Assembly: GCA_009761415.1 (NCBI GenBank)
Contig: QUOL01000017.1
Location: 620,001 to 684,000, forward strand
DNA length: 64,000 bases
Source: Sarcomyxa edulis
Taxonomy: Eukaryota > Basidiomycota > Agaricomycetes > Agaricales > Mycenaceae
Direction of reading: 5' to 3'
The translations under genes were made by a program, and so were the position numbers. The notes beneath the pieces are model-generated. The model was not told the DNA's origin. It did no database searches and saw only the letters and a program-made list of their open reading frames with translations. Position 1 is the first letter of the stretch; every line of letters starts with the position of its first letter. This document shows positions 10,689-21,735 of the stretch, one piece after another.

Positions 10689-11612
10689 TTGCCTCCCCCT
10701 TGCACCATCATCATGTATCATCTCAACCCACATCTACAACTCTGTCAGAGACTATCTCTTCTCCACAAAGCTTCTGAAGCTATTGGGAATAGTGAAATGC
10801 AATCGAGGCTTGATGTAAGCAAATTCTGCCAGAACCTGTTCAAAGTAGAGGTACAGCAAGTCACCAGCACTCAGTATACAGCATTTGAGAAGCAGATCCT
10901 GGTTACTGTACTATTTCGACCGTAGGTTCACCGGGTGTGACCTGTGACCCTCTAGGTTCAGGTTCAAACCAGTTCAGGTTTGCCCGTGATCCGTGACCTT
11001 CAAAAAATAAGTTCAAGTTCACTTCAGTTCAGTCGTTTTGAGAGGGCTTAGGGAGAAAATATTTGGTTAAACAGCTCAAAGCTCAAATATGTATCCTGTA
11101 GTCTATGTTGCAATACAAACACCATTACAAGGGGAAAAATCAATCCAAATGGTGTTTTTGGCCTTCTTTTTCGACATGTTCAAAGTCGAGCCGTGACAGG
11201 TACGAATGTACGAATAGGTTCAGTTCACGGACCTCTGTGACCTGTGACTGAACCTACGGTCGAAATACTACAGTATGTGGGCAATGCACACGTTTCACCA
11301 CCTTCTGCCACCCATCATTGACATTCAGCCAGAGTGCGGTAAAAGCAGCTTTCAACTATTTCACTGCAACCAAAGATTGGGGACCAGGTTGGGCATGATG
11401 TGTGGAAGCTTGGGTTGCATTGGAGAAAGTACAAAAATTGCCAGGTTTCAAGGTATGCTCATTTTGTATTTTTAGCTTTATCTATTGACCAGTTCCTACC
11501 AGTCCATGTCAAAGCTTCCTACCACCCTTCCTCACCAGACTTCACTGGACTAGAAATAGACCACCAGCATCCTCAACTTCCTACCACCGTCTTCTATAGC
11601 CACCTCCCATGA
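10689..11612 (+). pseudogene. Decayed hypothetical gene interrupted by an inverted-repeat element
   Basis: Before the element, a frame ends ...QYTAFEKQILV at 10902. After the element, a plausible frame reads SAVKAAFNYFTATKDWGPGW, a TGA stop, then CVEAWVALEKVQKLPGFK, followed by GTATGC, which looks like a splice donor with an acceptor at about 11500 (TTGACCAG). The text around the stop looks coherent, so I read this as one gene broken by a nonsense change and by insertion of the element at 10904-11275. No family recognised. Confidence 0.35.
10904..11275. mobile_element. Fold-back non-autonomous element
   Basis: 372 bp flanked by imperfect inverted arms: TACTGTACTATTTCGACCGT at the left and, reverse-complemented, TACTGTAGTATTTCGACCGT at the right (one mismatch in the first 27 bases). 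The arms continue into GTGACCTGTGACC/GTCACAGGTCACAG-like sequence. The interior is made of GTTCA, GTGAC and TGACC words and has no ORF. It sits inside an otherwise continuous-looking coding stretch. The target duplication is unclear because the outer TACTGTA/TACAGTA could be arm or target. Confidence 0.7.
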
Positions 11613-11870
11613 CCCTCCACCCAATTTGAGCTGGAACGAAGTGCGGTCCACGTCAATCTGGAACGTACGTACGATCCCAAAAGAATCCCCAGATATGCCG
11701 TCATTGAGATGGAAGGAATGTTGAAGAAAGGCAGCTACATCTTCATCTGCTTATTTGAGCAACCATCACCAGTATATCACATTCTTCATCCCGTTATTCG
11801 AGCGACTATTGAAACTCTGGATAATGCACCAGGCTTAGCCTTCCTTCCAACACTTCCGCTTCATAAAACT
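11613..11870. other. No supported gene
   Basis: A 60-codon plus-strand frame (11709-11891) reads into the neighbouring repeat and is not convincing. Otherwise nothing seen. This is the last single-copy-looking DNA before the subtelomeric repeats. Confidence 0.3.
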
Positions 11871-12453
11871 ATGTTTCTTATCCGGGAATAGTGCGCCCTA
11901 TTCCACTAACCCCGAGGTCATTTCAAGGCAAAACGGACGAAAAAGGTGACGGAATAGGGCGTTCAGTCACGAAATGTCACGGAATAGGGTGTTTTGTGAC
12001 GGAATAGGGCGTTCGGTCACGGAATAGGGCGTCCTGTGACGGAATAGGGCGTTCTTTGACACAACAGTAGGAGCCAGAGCATTTTCCAAATAAGACACTG
12101 GCTTGTTATTTGGAACATCCAAGAATGCAAAAGCGAGTACCAAGACGTGTCTGAGAGAAAAGTAAAAAATCATGGATCAAAGAGGGAACCATCGAAGTGG
12201 AGAAGACGTCAACCATACACCAAGACCAAAGTGAACGGTCAAAGCATCAGTTGCGACAAAAACGAAAAACCAACTCTGAGAGGCAAGACTATGTTTCTTA
12301 TCCGGGAATAGGGCGCCCTATTCCACTAACCCCGAGGTCATTTCAAGGCAAAACGGACGAAAAAGGTGACGGAATAGGGCGTTCAGTCACGAAATGTCAC
12401 GGAATAGGGTGTTTTGTGACGGAATAGGGCGTTCGGTCACGGAATAGGGCGTC
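11871..12453. repeat. Two truncated macrosatellite units (family A)
   Basis: Unit starts at 11871 and 12291, each opening ATGTTTCTTATCCGGGAATA and the palindrome GGAATAGGGCGCCCTATTCC (the first copy has one mismatch, T for G). A minisatellite built on GTGACGGAATAGGGCGTTC follows. The first unit is cut 420 bases in, where the second begins; the second is cut at 12454, where the 22 kb duplication begins. Confidence 0.85.
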
Positions 12454-12462
12454 CTAATACCT

Positions 12463-13714
12463 TAGAATTTGGCGATTGCTGCAATCGCCAAGTACTAGGC
12501 GTCAGCCAGGCGCTGCAAGGCGCCTATGGGAAAAAAAAATCTGAAGATGCCAAAATGATTGTATACATCCTGGCTTCCAGAAAATATAAAATTTTCCCAC
12601 GCCTATCCATTTCCTGTCCTGTACACCTGCGTATGCTAGGGAGCTACCAATAAATCAAAATCTGACAGGCGCCTTGTGACGCCTTGAGGTGCTCCTTCAT
12701 AACTCCTTTTTTTCAGAGTTAGGTGATTTGATGTATATCTAATCACCTTGGAAAAAAAAATTCAGCTCGTTTCGTTAACTTTGTATCCCGGTGTGGCTCA
12801 GCCTATCAAGAGTACCTATTTCAATATTGATGAGTGGCGTGTGAGTCAGTATATATATATATCATGTTTTTTTTTAGCTGAGTCATTTTCTATGCTATAT
12901 AGTGTATCCCTGCCAAATTTGTATGTTGCATGTGTGACTATATCTGTCACAATATCAGAATGAAGTTTTTACTACTTTCATTTGATTATTTATAGGCGCC
13001 TGGAAGGCGCTGCAAGGCGCAGTGGTCAGAAATCTTTGATTTTTTTTTTCACAGTACATATGTATCCCAAGAAACCCCCGCCAAAGTTATACACCTCAGG
13101 AATCATCCATGACCCTGCTATAATTGTTTTATTATATTCACTCATTTAATACTGGACAATCTGTTTGTTGTGACACCAAGGCAGAAACTTGTATACATGA
13201 GATATTTGACTTTGGAGATCATGGGAATATATTGTATGAACCCTTATCAAGGTTGTGTGGTCACTCAGTTACGCGTATGTATCTATTTAATATTCCTTAA
13301 TCCCAGTCAAACTTTTATAATGCCAACTTACTTTCCAGCTTCTGTAAGACTTGGGTTTTAGTCCGCATATCTCAATCTTTTGTTTTAGCCAGGAAACATA
13401 TCCCATTCTTGCAATCTATTCTGTGGCGTCCATAAATTTACCACTTGTTTCATCCTGGGCTAATAATCAGGCTGTAATTTTCAATCAATTTAACTATACT
13501 TGAGCTTCTAAATACCCTATGTATTGACTACCCAGATGTAATATGATACAAATTTCCTTCATGTACATATTTTTTTCATTTTTTTTGGTCCGTCAGATAT
13601 TGCAATATCCATCTTGTTACCTTTCTGTTAGTTGTGGCACAGCCACATGGAACATTCCACCAGCTGTGGACTTGGAGAGACTTGGATTTGGCTGCCAACC
13701 CAAAACTAGGATGT
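12463..13714. other. Hairpin-headed non-coding element 1
   Basis: Head hairpin TTGGCGATTG-CTG-CAATCGCCAA at 12469-12491. A GC word AGGCGCTGCAAGGCGCC follows 28 bases after the loop (12508), a related AGGCGCCTTGTGACGCC at 12667, and AGGCGCTGCAAGGCGC again at 13005. Backbone motif CTTCCAGAAAATATAAAATT lies at 12574. A second hairpin TGTGGC-ACA-GCCACA is at 13633-13647. The tail is AGACTTGGATTTGGCTGCCA, then CCAAAACTAGGATG and telomere-like repeats. No coding frame longer than 73 codons. It shares this plan, not its detailed sequence, with 32711-33620 and 36401-37345. Confidence 0.6.
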
Positions 13715-13715
13715 T

Positions 13716-13865
13716 AGGAGAGTTAGGGTTAGTGTTAGGTGTTAGGGTTAGTGTTAGGTGTTAGGGTTGAGGATCATATAAAAAAAAAGTAGCAAATTCT
13801 TATGGTTATGGTTAGGGTTAGTGTTAGGGTCAGGGTCTAGGATCATGAAAACCAATTTAGGGTTA
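13716..13865 (+). repeat. Degenerate telomere repeats
   Basis: Runs of TTAGGG mixed with TTAGTG, TTAGGTG and TTAGGGTCAGGG variants, all with G on the + strand. They are interrupted by GATCATATAAAAAAAAAG at 13773, a junction motif that recurs after other degenerate telomere blocks. Confidence 0.8.
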
Positions 13866-13907
13866 CGGATAGTAAGTATACCCCAAGTAGTATCCACTAA
13901 CATCGGA

Positions 13908-14437
13908 AACAATACCAATATCCCCAATACAGTCGGCCCAAAATGTGGAAAAAATTCAGATTAGGGTTAGTCTTATAATGGCCCCCCGTATTGTAGCTCT
14001 ATGGAGATACCTGCATCATAATATTCCGTCAGGTATTGGAGTCAGAGGAGCTCCAGTTTCCCATGCCACTTGGCGGGCCGGCTGCGGTGTTGACGCCATT
14101 TCCACGATTGTCTACCGGCTACTCAGTTCCCCGGAGCCCCCACTCTCCGGAAGTCCACCGGGCCGTCTACACAGCTTCCATAGCCTGTGCTGGCCACACG
14201 TTGAGGTCGGAGTCTGTGAGCAGTCTCTCGGAGTTTCAATCTGGCTTTGCACAGCTTCCACAGCAGCGCGGCTTTGCTGTCTGGGCTTGAACTGTCTGCC
14301 CAGTGTGCGGTCTTAGTCCAATCGCCGCTCAAACTCCACTTCCACAGCTCCGCCCGGTCCTTTCCACCACAGTCGCCTCGTAACTTACCAGTCCTACCTC
14401 TGCAACACATCCCGACAATCCCGGGAGGGATTTGCAG
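13908..14437. repeat. CACAG-rich dispersed repeat B, short copy
   Basis: Aligns with 18579-20058: shared landmarks in order are ATATCCCCAAxACAGTCGGCC, TTATAATGxCCCCC, ATTGTAGCTC, CACTTGGCGGGCCGGCTGCG, CTACCGGCTACTCAG, CAGCTTCCACAGCAGCGCGG and CCCGACAATCCCGGGA. The last landmark also occurs alone at 25528. No coding capacity that I trust. It ends 7 bases before the ATG of the chimeric myosin-chitin synthase locus, so it may have supplied the DNA upstream of that gene. Confidence 0.6.
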
Positions 14438-14444
14438 TCAAAGC

Positions 14445-17400
14445 ATGCACACTACTCGACCAGCAACTCCAACGACGAACGACAACGAGTACACTTTACA
14501 AAAATTTCCCCCTCACCCATTCTCGACATCGACCCCAGCTCCTCCATGGAGAACGACCACCGGCGAAGACGAGCATGTCGACATCGACGAACCCTGGAAT
14601 CACAGCTACGTCCACATTGAACAAGACATCATTCCCAATATCGATACTCGAGAAAAACTCCGTCGACAGGCACAACGATGGAGAGGAGTAACCGCTCTCA
14701 CAACCGACGACCCACCACCTACCGTCGTTCGATCCGTCTCACCCGTCCACCCCTCTATGTCCGTCAGACCACCCACCTACGCCGTACATACCACACTCCC
14801 CATTCAATCCAACAACTCTATAACACCCTACACATCCACCATAACCCCATCCTCGACCTACCTTGCAGATCCCCTCAACGCTTACGCCCACCTCGGCAGC
14901 TCTGCACCGTCTTTCTCGATCCGGACGGTGCATCGGACAACAGAGACGACTTAGCTAAGACGCTGTACTCGTTGTTGTTCGCCTGGCTCAACGAACACAT
15001 CAACGAACGTTTATGCCGTGACGATTTCACGACTTTCATTGGACTCTTCGACCTTCCTGGCCCTCAGAACGCCTCCAGCCGACCCAACTCACTCGACCAA
15101 TTCTGCATCAACTTTGCCAACGAACGTCTGCAGAAGTGGAATCAGCAACGGCTGTTCGAAAGCCACGCCAACGAGTACGCCGCGGAGGGCATCTCCCGGT
15201 TCATTCCACAGGTTCCGTACTTTGACAACGCTGAATGCATCCGTCTCCTCCAAAACAAGCCTGGAGGTCTCATTCACATCATGGACGATCAAGCTCGTAG
15301 ATCGCCGAAGAAGACGAACCAGACAATGGTGGAAGCGTTCGGGAAGAGGTGGGGTAATCATTCTTCGTTCAAGACTGGAATGGCGGATCGATCAGGGTTC
15401 CCTACATTCACTGTTCATCACTTCAACGGACCCGTCACGTACTCTTCTGAAGGTTTCCTCGAGCGTAATCTCGATGCGTTGAACCCTGATTTCGTTTCGT
15501 TATTGAGGGGTATGGGGACAGCTGAAGGAACGGAAGGGTCGGGATCGATGAATCCGTTCGTCAAGGGATTGTTCTCTGCCAAAGCCATCGCAACGCAAGC
15601 TCATCCTCGGGACGAAGATACCATCGTCGCAGCCCAACAGGCCATCAAACCCATGCGTGCGCCCTCGACACGAAGGAAAGGTACGATCAAACGGATGCCC
15701 ACACTGAGGGAAGGAGGTGCCGATGGTGATGAGAAGGAGCGAGACGAGGAAGAGGCAGGACCTTCAAGTGGCGGGACGCCGTGTGTCGCGGGCGAGTTTA
15801 GGGCTGCCCTCGATACATTGTTTGAGACGCTGGACGAGACACAGGCCTGGCATGTTTTCTGTGTCAATCCTAATGACTCGCAGTTGCCGAATCAGATGGA
15901 AGGTAGGAGCGTGAAGGGTCAGGTCCGAAGTGTCGGTCTTGCGGAGATTGCCAGACGATGTGTCAATGTGTTCGAGGTCAACATGACACCAGACGAATTC
16001 TGCGACAGATATAAGGCTGGTCTGGACGCTGGAGGAGTTATAGAGGGGGATGCGAGAGAGAGAGTCGAACAAGCGAGGACAACGTTCGGACTTAGTGAGC
16101 GAGACGTAGTACTGGGAACACAGACTGTACGCCGTATCCTTTCTGTTATAACGCCATCCCGTTCTCATTTTACCATCTACAGGTCTTCCTTTCTCATGAT
16201 GCGTTCCACAAATTCGAGGATCAACTCCGAGCACTAGATGGCGAGGAACAGAAAAGGAACAGAATTCGGGATGCCGAAGCTGAAGCTGGTCTCGATGTTC
16301 GTGGACTCGGCGATCCATACGCGCCCTATCCTGAACCTGGGGCTGACGGCGAGTCTTCACCCTGGGCCGGTGGTTACGCCGACGCTTTCAATGCATCAAA
16401 TCAAGCTCTCCCATTAGTTGCGAACGCGTCTCCCTTCCAACGTGCAGACATGTATGACGAAGATTTCGAGGAGTGGCGGTCCCTCCGGAGCGAAGACTTT
16501 GATGGACGGAGTAGGCTCACTAGTCATCGTGAAGACACGACGTCAAATTTTGGGTCGGAATCGTATGCACCATCAAGGAATATGTTCCAAAACGCTGATA
16601 AGAAGGGTTTGGCTGACAAGGAGCCGCTCGCTGGGGAAATCCAAGAGGGTGAGACTGCGGAAGTCTTGAAGGAGAGTTCTGCCAGAAGACGCTGGGTAGC
16701 GCTGTGTTGGATCTTGACCTGGTGGGTCCCTACGCCCTGCCTTACTTACGTTGGTCGGATGAAACGTCTAGACGTGAGGCAAGCTTGGAGAGAGAAGCTT
16801 GCTCTGAACATGTTGATCTGGTTTGTCTGTGGATGTGCTGTGTTCGTCATCGCCGTTCTTGGTCTCGTTATTTGTCCCACAGAACACGTCTTCAACCAAA
16901 ACGAACTCGCGTCGCACTCGTATACCGAAAATGCTAACAACGTCTACACATCGATCAGAGGCGAAGTTTTCGATCTAACGAACCTTGCTGCGACGCATGA
17001 ACGTGTCGTAGATGTTGTTCCTGCTAAGTCCATCCTGAAAACGTACGGTGGCACGTCCTCAGATGACATCTTCCCAGTCCAGGTATTTCTTGTGTTCTAC
17101 CTATGTTTGCTCTCTGACTAATCACTTTGTAATGTAGGTCAGCGCGCTTTGCAATGGTATCACTGGTGTCGTCAGTCCGTGGGTCGTCTTAACTTCTACC
17201 AACGTGACGGACCAAAACGCACAATATCATGACTTCCGAGCCTTCACAAATGACTCACGGCCTGACTGGTATTTCGAGAGCATGACACAAATGCGCTGGA
17301 CGAGTCGAGTAGGATTCCTGGGGTACACGAAGAAGCAACTCAAGAGTATGGCCAGCTCAGGCAGCTCGGTAGCGGTGTACAAAGGCCTCATCTACGATCT

Positions 17401-18100
17401 TACATCGTACATCGGAAGTGGTCGCCCTGCTGTCAAAGTCCCTGATGGCATGGTTGCTCCGTCTGATGTCGACACTAGTTTCATGCACGGGAGCGTCTTG
17501 GACCTCTTCAAGTTCAATTCCGGAGAGGATATCACGAAAAAGTTCGATGGTCTTGCTATCGACTCGGCCATCCTTTCTCGACAAAGGACATGCCTACGCA
17601 ATCTGTTCCTGATCGGGAAGGTCGACAATCGAGAATCCCCGCAATGTCAATTCGCGACCTACATCCTCCTTGTGCTCTCTATTATCATGGTCTCTGTCAT
17701 TGGGTTCAAGTTCCTTGGTTCCATCAATTTTGCCACTGCTCGTGCCCCAGAAGACCACGACAAGTTCGTGATCTGTCAAGTGCCGTGTTACACCGAAGGC
17801 GAGGGTTCTCTGCGTAAGACGATCGATTCTCTGGCGCAGATGAAGTACGACGACAAACGCAAACTGCTCTTGATCATATGCGATGGTATGATCGTGGGTT
17901 CCGGTAACGATCGCCCCACTCCTCGTATCGTACTCGACATCCTAGGCGCTGATCCCAATCTCGATCCGGAGCCTCTCACTTTCCTCTCACTAGGAGAAGT
18001 AAAGCAGCACAGGAGATTATGGAGATGGACGGGGATAGGGACGCGGGTGGAGATGGAGATGGAGACCTCAGGCCTCACGTCTGGACAGACGGCGGGGTAG
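14445..18100 (+). pseudogene. Chimeric, truncated myosin-motor chitin synthase
   Basis: Exons 14445-16126 (frame changes near 14900), 16183-17082 and 17138-18100; both introns are GT-AG. The first about 150 codons (MHTTRPATPTTNDNEY, NIDTREKLRRQAQRWRG) are not chitin synthase. From 14898 the frame is the C-terminal half of a myosin motor: IGLFDLPGPQ and FCINFANERLQ are the relay-region motifs; QVRSVGLAEIARR follows. Next come VFLSHDAFHKFEDQLRAL, a transmembrane segment (LNMLIWFVCGCAVFVIAVLG), two cytochrome-b5-like stretches (VYTSIRGEVFDLT, AVYKGLIYDLTSY), another membrane segment (YILLVLSIIMVSVIG) and the start of the family-2 glycosyltransferase (VICQVPCYTEGEGSLRKTID, LLLIICDG). It stops at 18100 before the EDR and QRRRW catalytic motifs. 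The motor P-loop half is also missing. The intact family makes cell-wall chitin at the plasma membrane; this copy cannot. Confidence 0.85.
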
Positions 18101-18283
18101 ATAGTTAGTGAGTATACGGAGGGTTGTAGTTCAGACGTCGAGCATAAAGCAAGTGTTATATTAGCTTACAATACTGAGATCGTTTCTCGAGGTCAACGAA
18201 CAGCCCAGTCAACGTGTTTGGACGAGAGCTCGACTGCGAAGAGGTAGGATCAAACGTGTATTCCTATACCGATAAATTGCACG

Positions 18284-18640
18284 ATGAACAAGAACGACGA
18301 CACTGAGCTACTCGACCTTCTCAAGATAGTTCTGCAAAATTTAGATCTATCGACACGCAGAGTTAGCATGAACGGATGCCCGGTAAATTCTACTTACCCA
18401 GATATACGACGATCGTTCAATGGGGATATATCCAGGCGTTCCGGGCCTGCGCCGCTCGGTCCAAACCTCAGGCAAGATACGATCCTCATATACATGCATA
18501 GTACGCGTGTAGTAGGGATCACCGTCACTGATGGCTCGGACGGTGATCCTAGTATTATTACCGACACAGAAAACCACACCGATATCCCCAACACAGTCGG
18601 CCAAAAGCACCTGGAAGGAATTGGAATTTCAAAATTCTGA
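18284..18640 (+). CDS. Hypothetical 118-residue protein
   Basis: Uninterrupted 118-codon frame (MNKNDDTELLDLLKIVLQNL at the start) just downstream of the truncated chitin synthase. The first 20 residues look like an acidic amphipathic helix. Its last third overlaps the start of repeat B (18579 onward), so at least that part is recycled repeat DNA. No family recognised; may be chance. Confidence 0.2.
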   Translation: MNKNDDTELLDLLKIVLQNLDLSTRRVSMNGCPVNSTYPDIRRSFNGDISRRSGPAPLGPNLRQDTILIYMHSTRVVGITVTDGSDGDPSIITDTENHTDIPNTVGQKHLEGIGISKF

Positions 18641-20058
18641 AGAGACAGTTTTGTAGCCAGGGTTCGAAATGGTATATCCCGTGGATAGGATTACGTAATC
18701 GGACCCTCTATACGTCCGTACGAAGGGACACAGTAAGGGGGTGTTTTGGACCGAGAAAATTGGGCACTCGGCAACTTGGGAGCTGAATTAGTACCCTTGC
18801 CCCTCTTCCCCTCTCTTAGCAAAGTACCTAGCCTTGATCAGGGTACTTCAGAGAGTATATGACTAAATTCTGGAAGTTTCCCCCACATTATTGCTTGTGT
18901 AATGGGTCATTCACTGAAAAAGCCAAAATCTGACACTAAACTGCCTGTAGAAATAGGTGGAGTCAAGATTAAAAAAATTCCTTCGGTTATAATGACCCCC
19001 CATATTGTAGCTCCATATAGATACCAACATCGCGATATTCCGTGAGGTATTGAGGTCAAACGGTGGCCTCGAACGTAGGATTGTTCGAGGAGGACCGCGT
19101 TTCCCACGCCACTTGGCGGGCCGGCTGCGGTGTCGACGCCATTTACACAGTCGCCTACCGGCTACTCAGCTCCCCGGAGCCCTCAGCTCTGTGTTCCTAC
19201 TCTCCGGAAGGCCTCGGGCCGGCCACGCAGCTTCCACAGCCAACCACAGTCCCTCCCCACAGCCGGCCACTGTGCTGTCCACAGCCCGTACTGTGATTGG
19301 AGTCTGTGCACAGCCGTTCGGAGCTTCAATTTGACTGTGCACAGCTTCCACAGCAGCGCGGACTGTGCCGTCGGAGCTTGAACTGTGTACGCAGTCTGCG
19401 GTCACAGTTCAAATCTCCGCTCACTCTACTCACACAGCTCCGCCAAGTCCTTTCCACAGCCCGACCACAGTCTCGCCTCACAGTCTTGACTCCCTCCTCG
19501 TCGTTCAAACGTTCACCACAGCTACCACAGCTGGGCTTGAGCTAAGCACTCCCACAGTCCGCTATGAACACAGTCTTGCAAGTCCTCGCTCGACGGTTCA
19601 ATCTTTCTGGCCCCAGTGCCCAAGACAAAGGCCCCAGTGCCCAACACTGAACGTTTCTCGCTTGAATGTCGTCAACTTTATAAGTAGATCATTGGCGTAT
19701 TGCAGCGAAAAATGTTGCATCACTTATGACAACAACTTCGAGAGAGGATTCGTAAGTTGTTCTTGTTCTTCGATTATCAATACCAACTTTCTCTTAAAGT
19801 TCCATCGCACCCTACCACAGGTTTTCAAGTCGTCTATGCCCTCTTCTATCCAGGATACACGCAGGATCCAGTGAATGAGTCGGATTCTCTAGGGGCTTCG
19901 TACTCGACGTAAGCAAAATCCATTCAGAAAAGACTGACGTGTCCTCGTGGTGTTTTTCAACAGTGCACCGCACCTCCCCATATACATCGCGTCATCACTC
20001 GCATATCGAATACAAAGAACATCGTTCATCTTTGTAAGAGTCCCCGACAATCCCGGGA
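18579..20058. repeat. CACAG-rich dispersed repeat B, long copy
   Basis: Longer relative of 13908-14437 with the same ordered landmarks. The 19190-19570 part is dense in CACAG, CCACAGC and ACAGTC words on the + strand. It contains GGTTCGAAA at 18661, which resembles a tRNA B-box, and ATTACGTAAT nearby, but no tRNA fold. The near-complete absence of stop codons in all frames between 19050 and 19600 is a product of composition, not evidence for coding. Confidence 0.55.
19821..20058 (+). pseudogene. Exon-like stretch of an unidentified gene
   Basis: After an acceptor at 19820 a frame reads FQVVYALFYPGYTQDPVNES to a donor GTAAGC at 19909. Following an acceptor at 19963 it continues APHLPIYIASSLAYRIQRTS. 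Both pieces have natural composition and proper splice signals but then run into the CCCGACAATCCCGGG end of repeat B. I do not recognise the protein. It is probably an orphan exon pair caught between repeats. Confidence 0.3.
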
Positions 20059-21735
20059 CCAATTCTGATGTCAAGGAGCTCATGCATCCCAAAAGACCAT
20101 AACGTTGCGACCTCCCTTGTTCTGTCTGCACACCTCATATCTCATATCTTTGTGTCTTGGCCTACATACTCTCGACTCTCCCTTCCGTATTCTCGCATAC
20201 TTTTGGCTTCGCTTGTACACCTACTTTGTACCAGTTCTGCTCCTGCCATTCATCTCCTATGCTGTACCAATGAAGATGTCTGCCTATCTATATCAAGAAC
20301 TGCCACACCTAAGGAACCTCAGTGTCATCGATAGACATTTTTCAGGTTCCCTACTTGCTCTCGTACGTGTGTTATCAGCACGGCTAGCCGTCGAGGGCAG
20401 CGCTGCCTTGCATATATACTCTCACTCTCAATAGGTCACCTACACAACCCCCACCCGCACCTCTACCAAAGACACTACGTGAGAAATCCCGTCCCAGAGA
20501 AACACTGGTCCAATTACAGAAACCCCTCCCACAACATCCTGAATCTGCTGGAACAGACATGTCTCGCCCTTATCCGCACCTTCATCAATCGCACGGTGCG
20601 CTTTCATCCAAGTCTGACCCCGTAGTGCCGTTAACATTCGCAAGACTTCCAGGACGCATGCTCATATCGCGTGAAGATCGACTTCTTCACTATTCACGAT
20701 GAGAAACGGCGTAGGAATAGTAATCGAGTTGATGAGTCAAAAACGGTGTGCTATCCAGTACGCACTCTTCGTCTATTCCGTACATTCTCTGGACACGACT
20801 GCATGTCGTTCTCGCGGTTTACAGACTTCTGTCACGAGACATCATCAGCAGTCGCGAATCCCCTCAGAAAACAATGCGTGCACACCATTATATTCATCAT
20901 ATGGCGTCAACCCACCCAAGAAGAGAGAGGAGAGAGAACAGTATTCGAGTAGATGGCTCGGGAAATGTGTCATAGACCAATGGTACGCATTGTCCTCATC
21001 TATTCTATCTATTCCCCCCGTCTTTGATCTCGCTCATCGCGCTGGAGAAACCAGGTTGAGAGTTCCTAGAGTCAAATCAATGCATTCACCCCGCACTACC
21101 CTGTCCCCACTTTCCAAAACGACTCCAGACAAGCAGAGTCAATTGTTCCATCACTCCCGCGCTTTCTTCCATCTTGAGCTCGCCGTTCGACACACCGTGA
21201 TTCTCACCTTCACCACCTTCACTCAGACGAATCGACGGATCGGTTGGATTGAATACGGGATAGGCAAAGGCAAAGCGAGACCACGATGATATCTTTCGTG
21301 TGTGACCTACAAACATTCTGTAAGGACTTGTACTACATACGATATGTATCCCGTCGCATGCCCTCGAGTATGAGAAGTAAGACAAAGAGTAAAATGAAAT
21401 ATAACTTTGCGTAAAATTCCAATGAGGTGGGAAATGAAATGGGTAGTTCAAACTTCAGGTTGATCAAGTGTCGCCGAAATCGAGGAAATTTCACCTAGCC
21501 ATCGGGCAAGATCCACGGCGCGAACATGTTTTGTTGCAAGAACGACGTGGAGGTATGTTCGAGGACGTGCAATTGTGCCCAAGGATCTTCGAGAGTACTT
21601 GAGTCAGTCAGTATTAAGCAGATTCAATGACTTGACGAAGTCTCGTTGAGATTGGTCTACCTCTTCTCGACCGTTCGCGAGAGTTCGAGAACCTTAGAAT
21701 AACTTACACAACAAGTCACAAGGCCTGTGGGTTAC
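20059..21735. other. Unresolved region with several open frames
   Basis: Plus-strand frame 20699-21289 (196 codons) is the longest. Two minus-strand frames look equally natural: 20440-20643 (GETCLFQQIQDVVGGVSVIG) and 21086-21451 (FNPTDPSIRLSEGGEGENHG). They cannot all be genes. Composition slightly favours the minus strand, in line with the next gene, but I recognise no domain and cannot build an exon chain. Confidence 0.25.

Noticed and set aside
11940..12060. Regularly spaced GGAATAGGGCG units as a CRISPR array
   Set aside because: The units are a simple ~20 bp minisatellite with related rather than unique spacers, in a eukaryotic subtelomere, without cas genes.
14678..14897. Upstream part of the 519-codon frame as a native chitin synthase N-terminus
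   Set aside because: Arg/His/Thr-rich text without family motifs; the parallel frame starting at 14445 looks more natural, and homology begins only at 14898.
18661..18669. tRNA gene or SINE promoter at GGTTCGAAA
   Set aside because: Only a B-box-like match; no A-box at the right distance and no cloverleaf.
19050..19600. Several long overlapping ORFs in the CACAG-rich repeat
   Set aside because: Open in nearly all frames on both strands, explained by base composition of the repeat.
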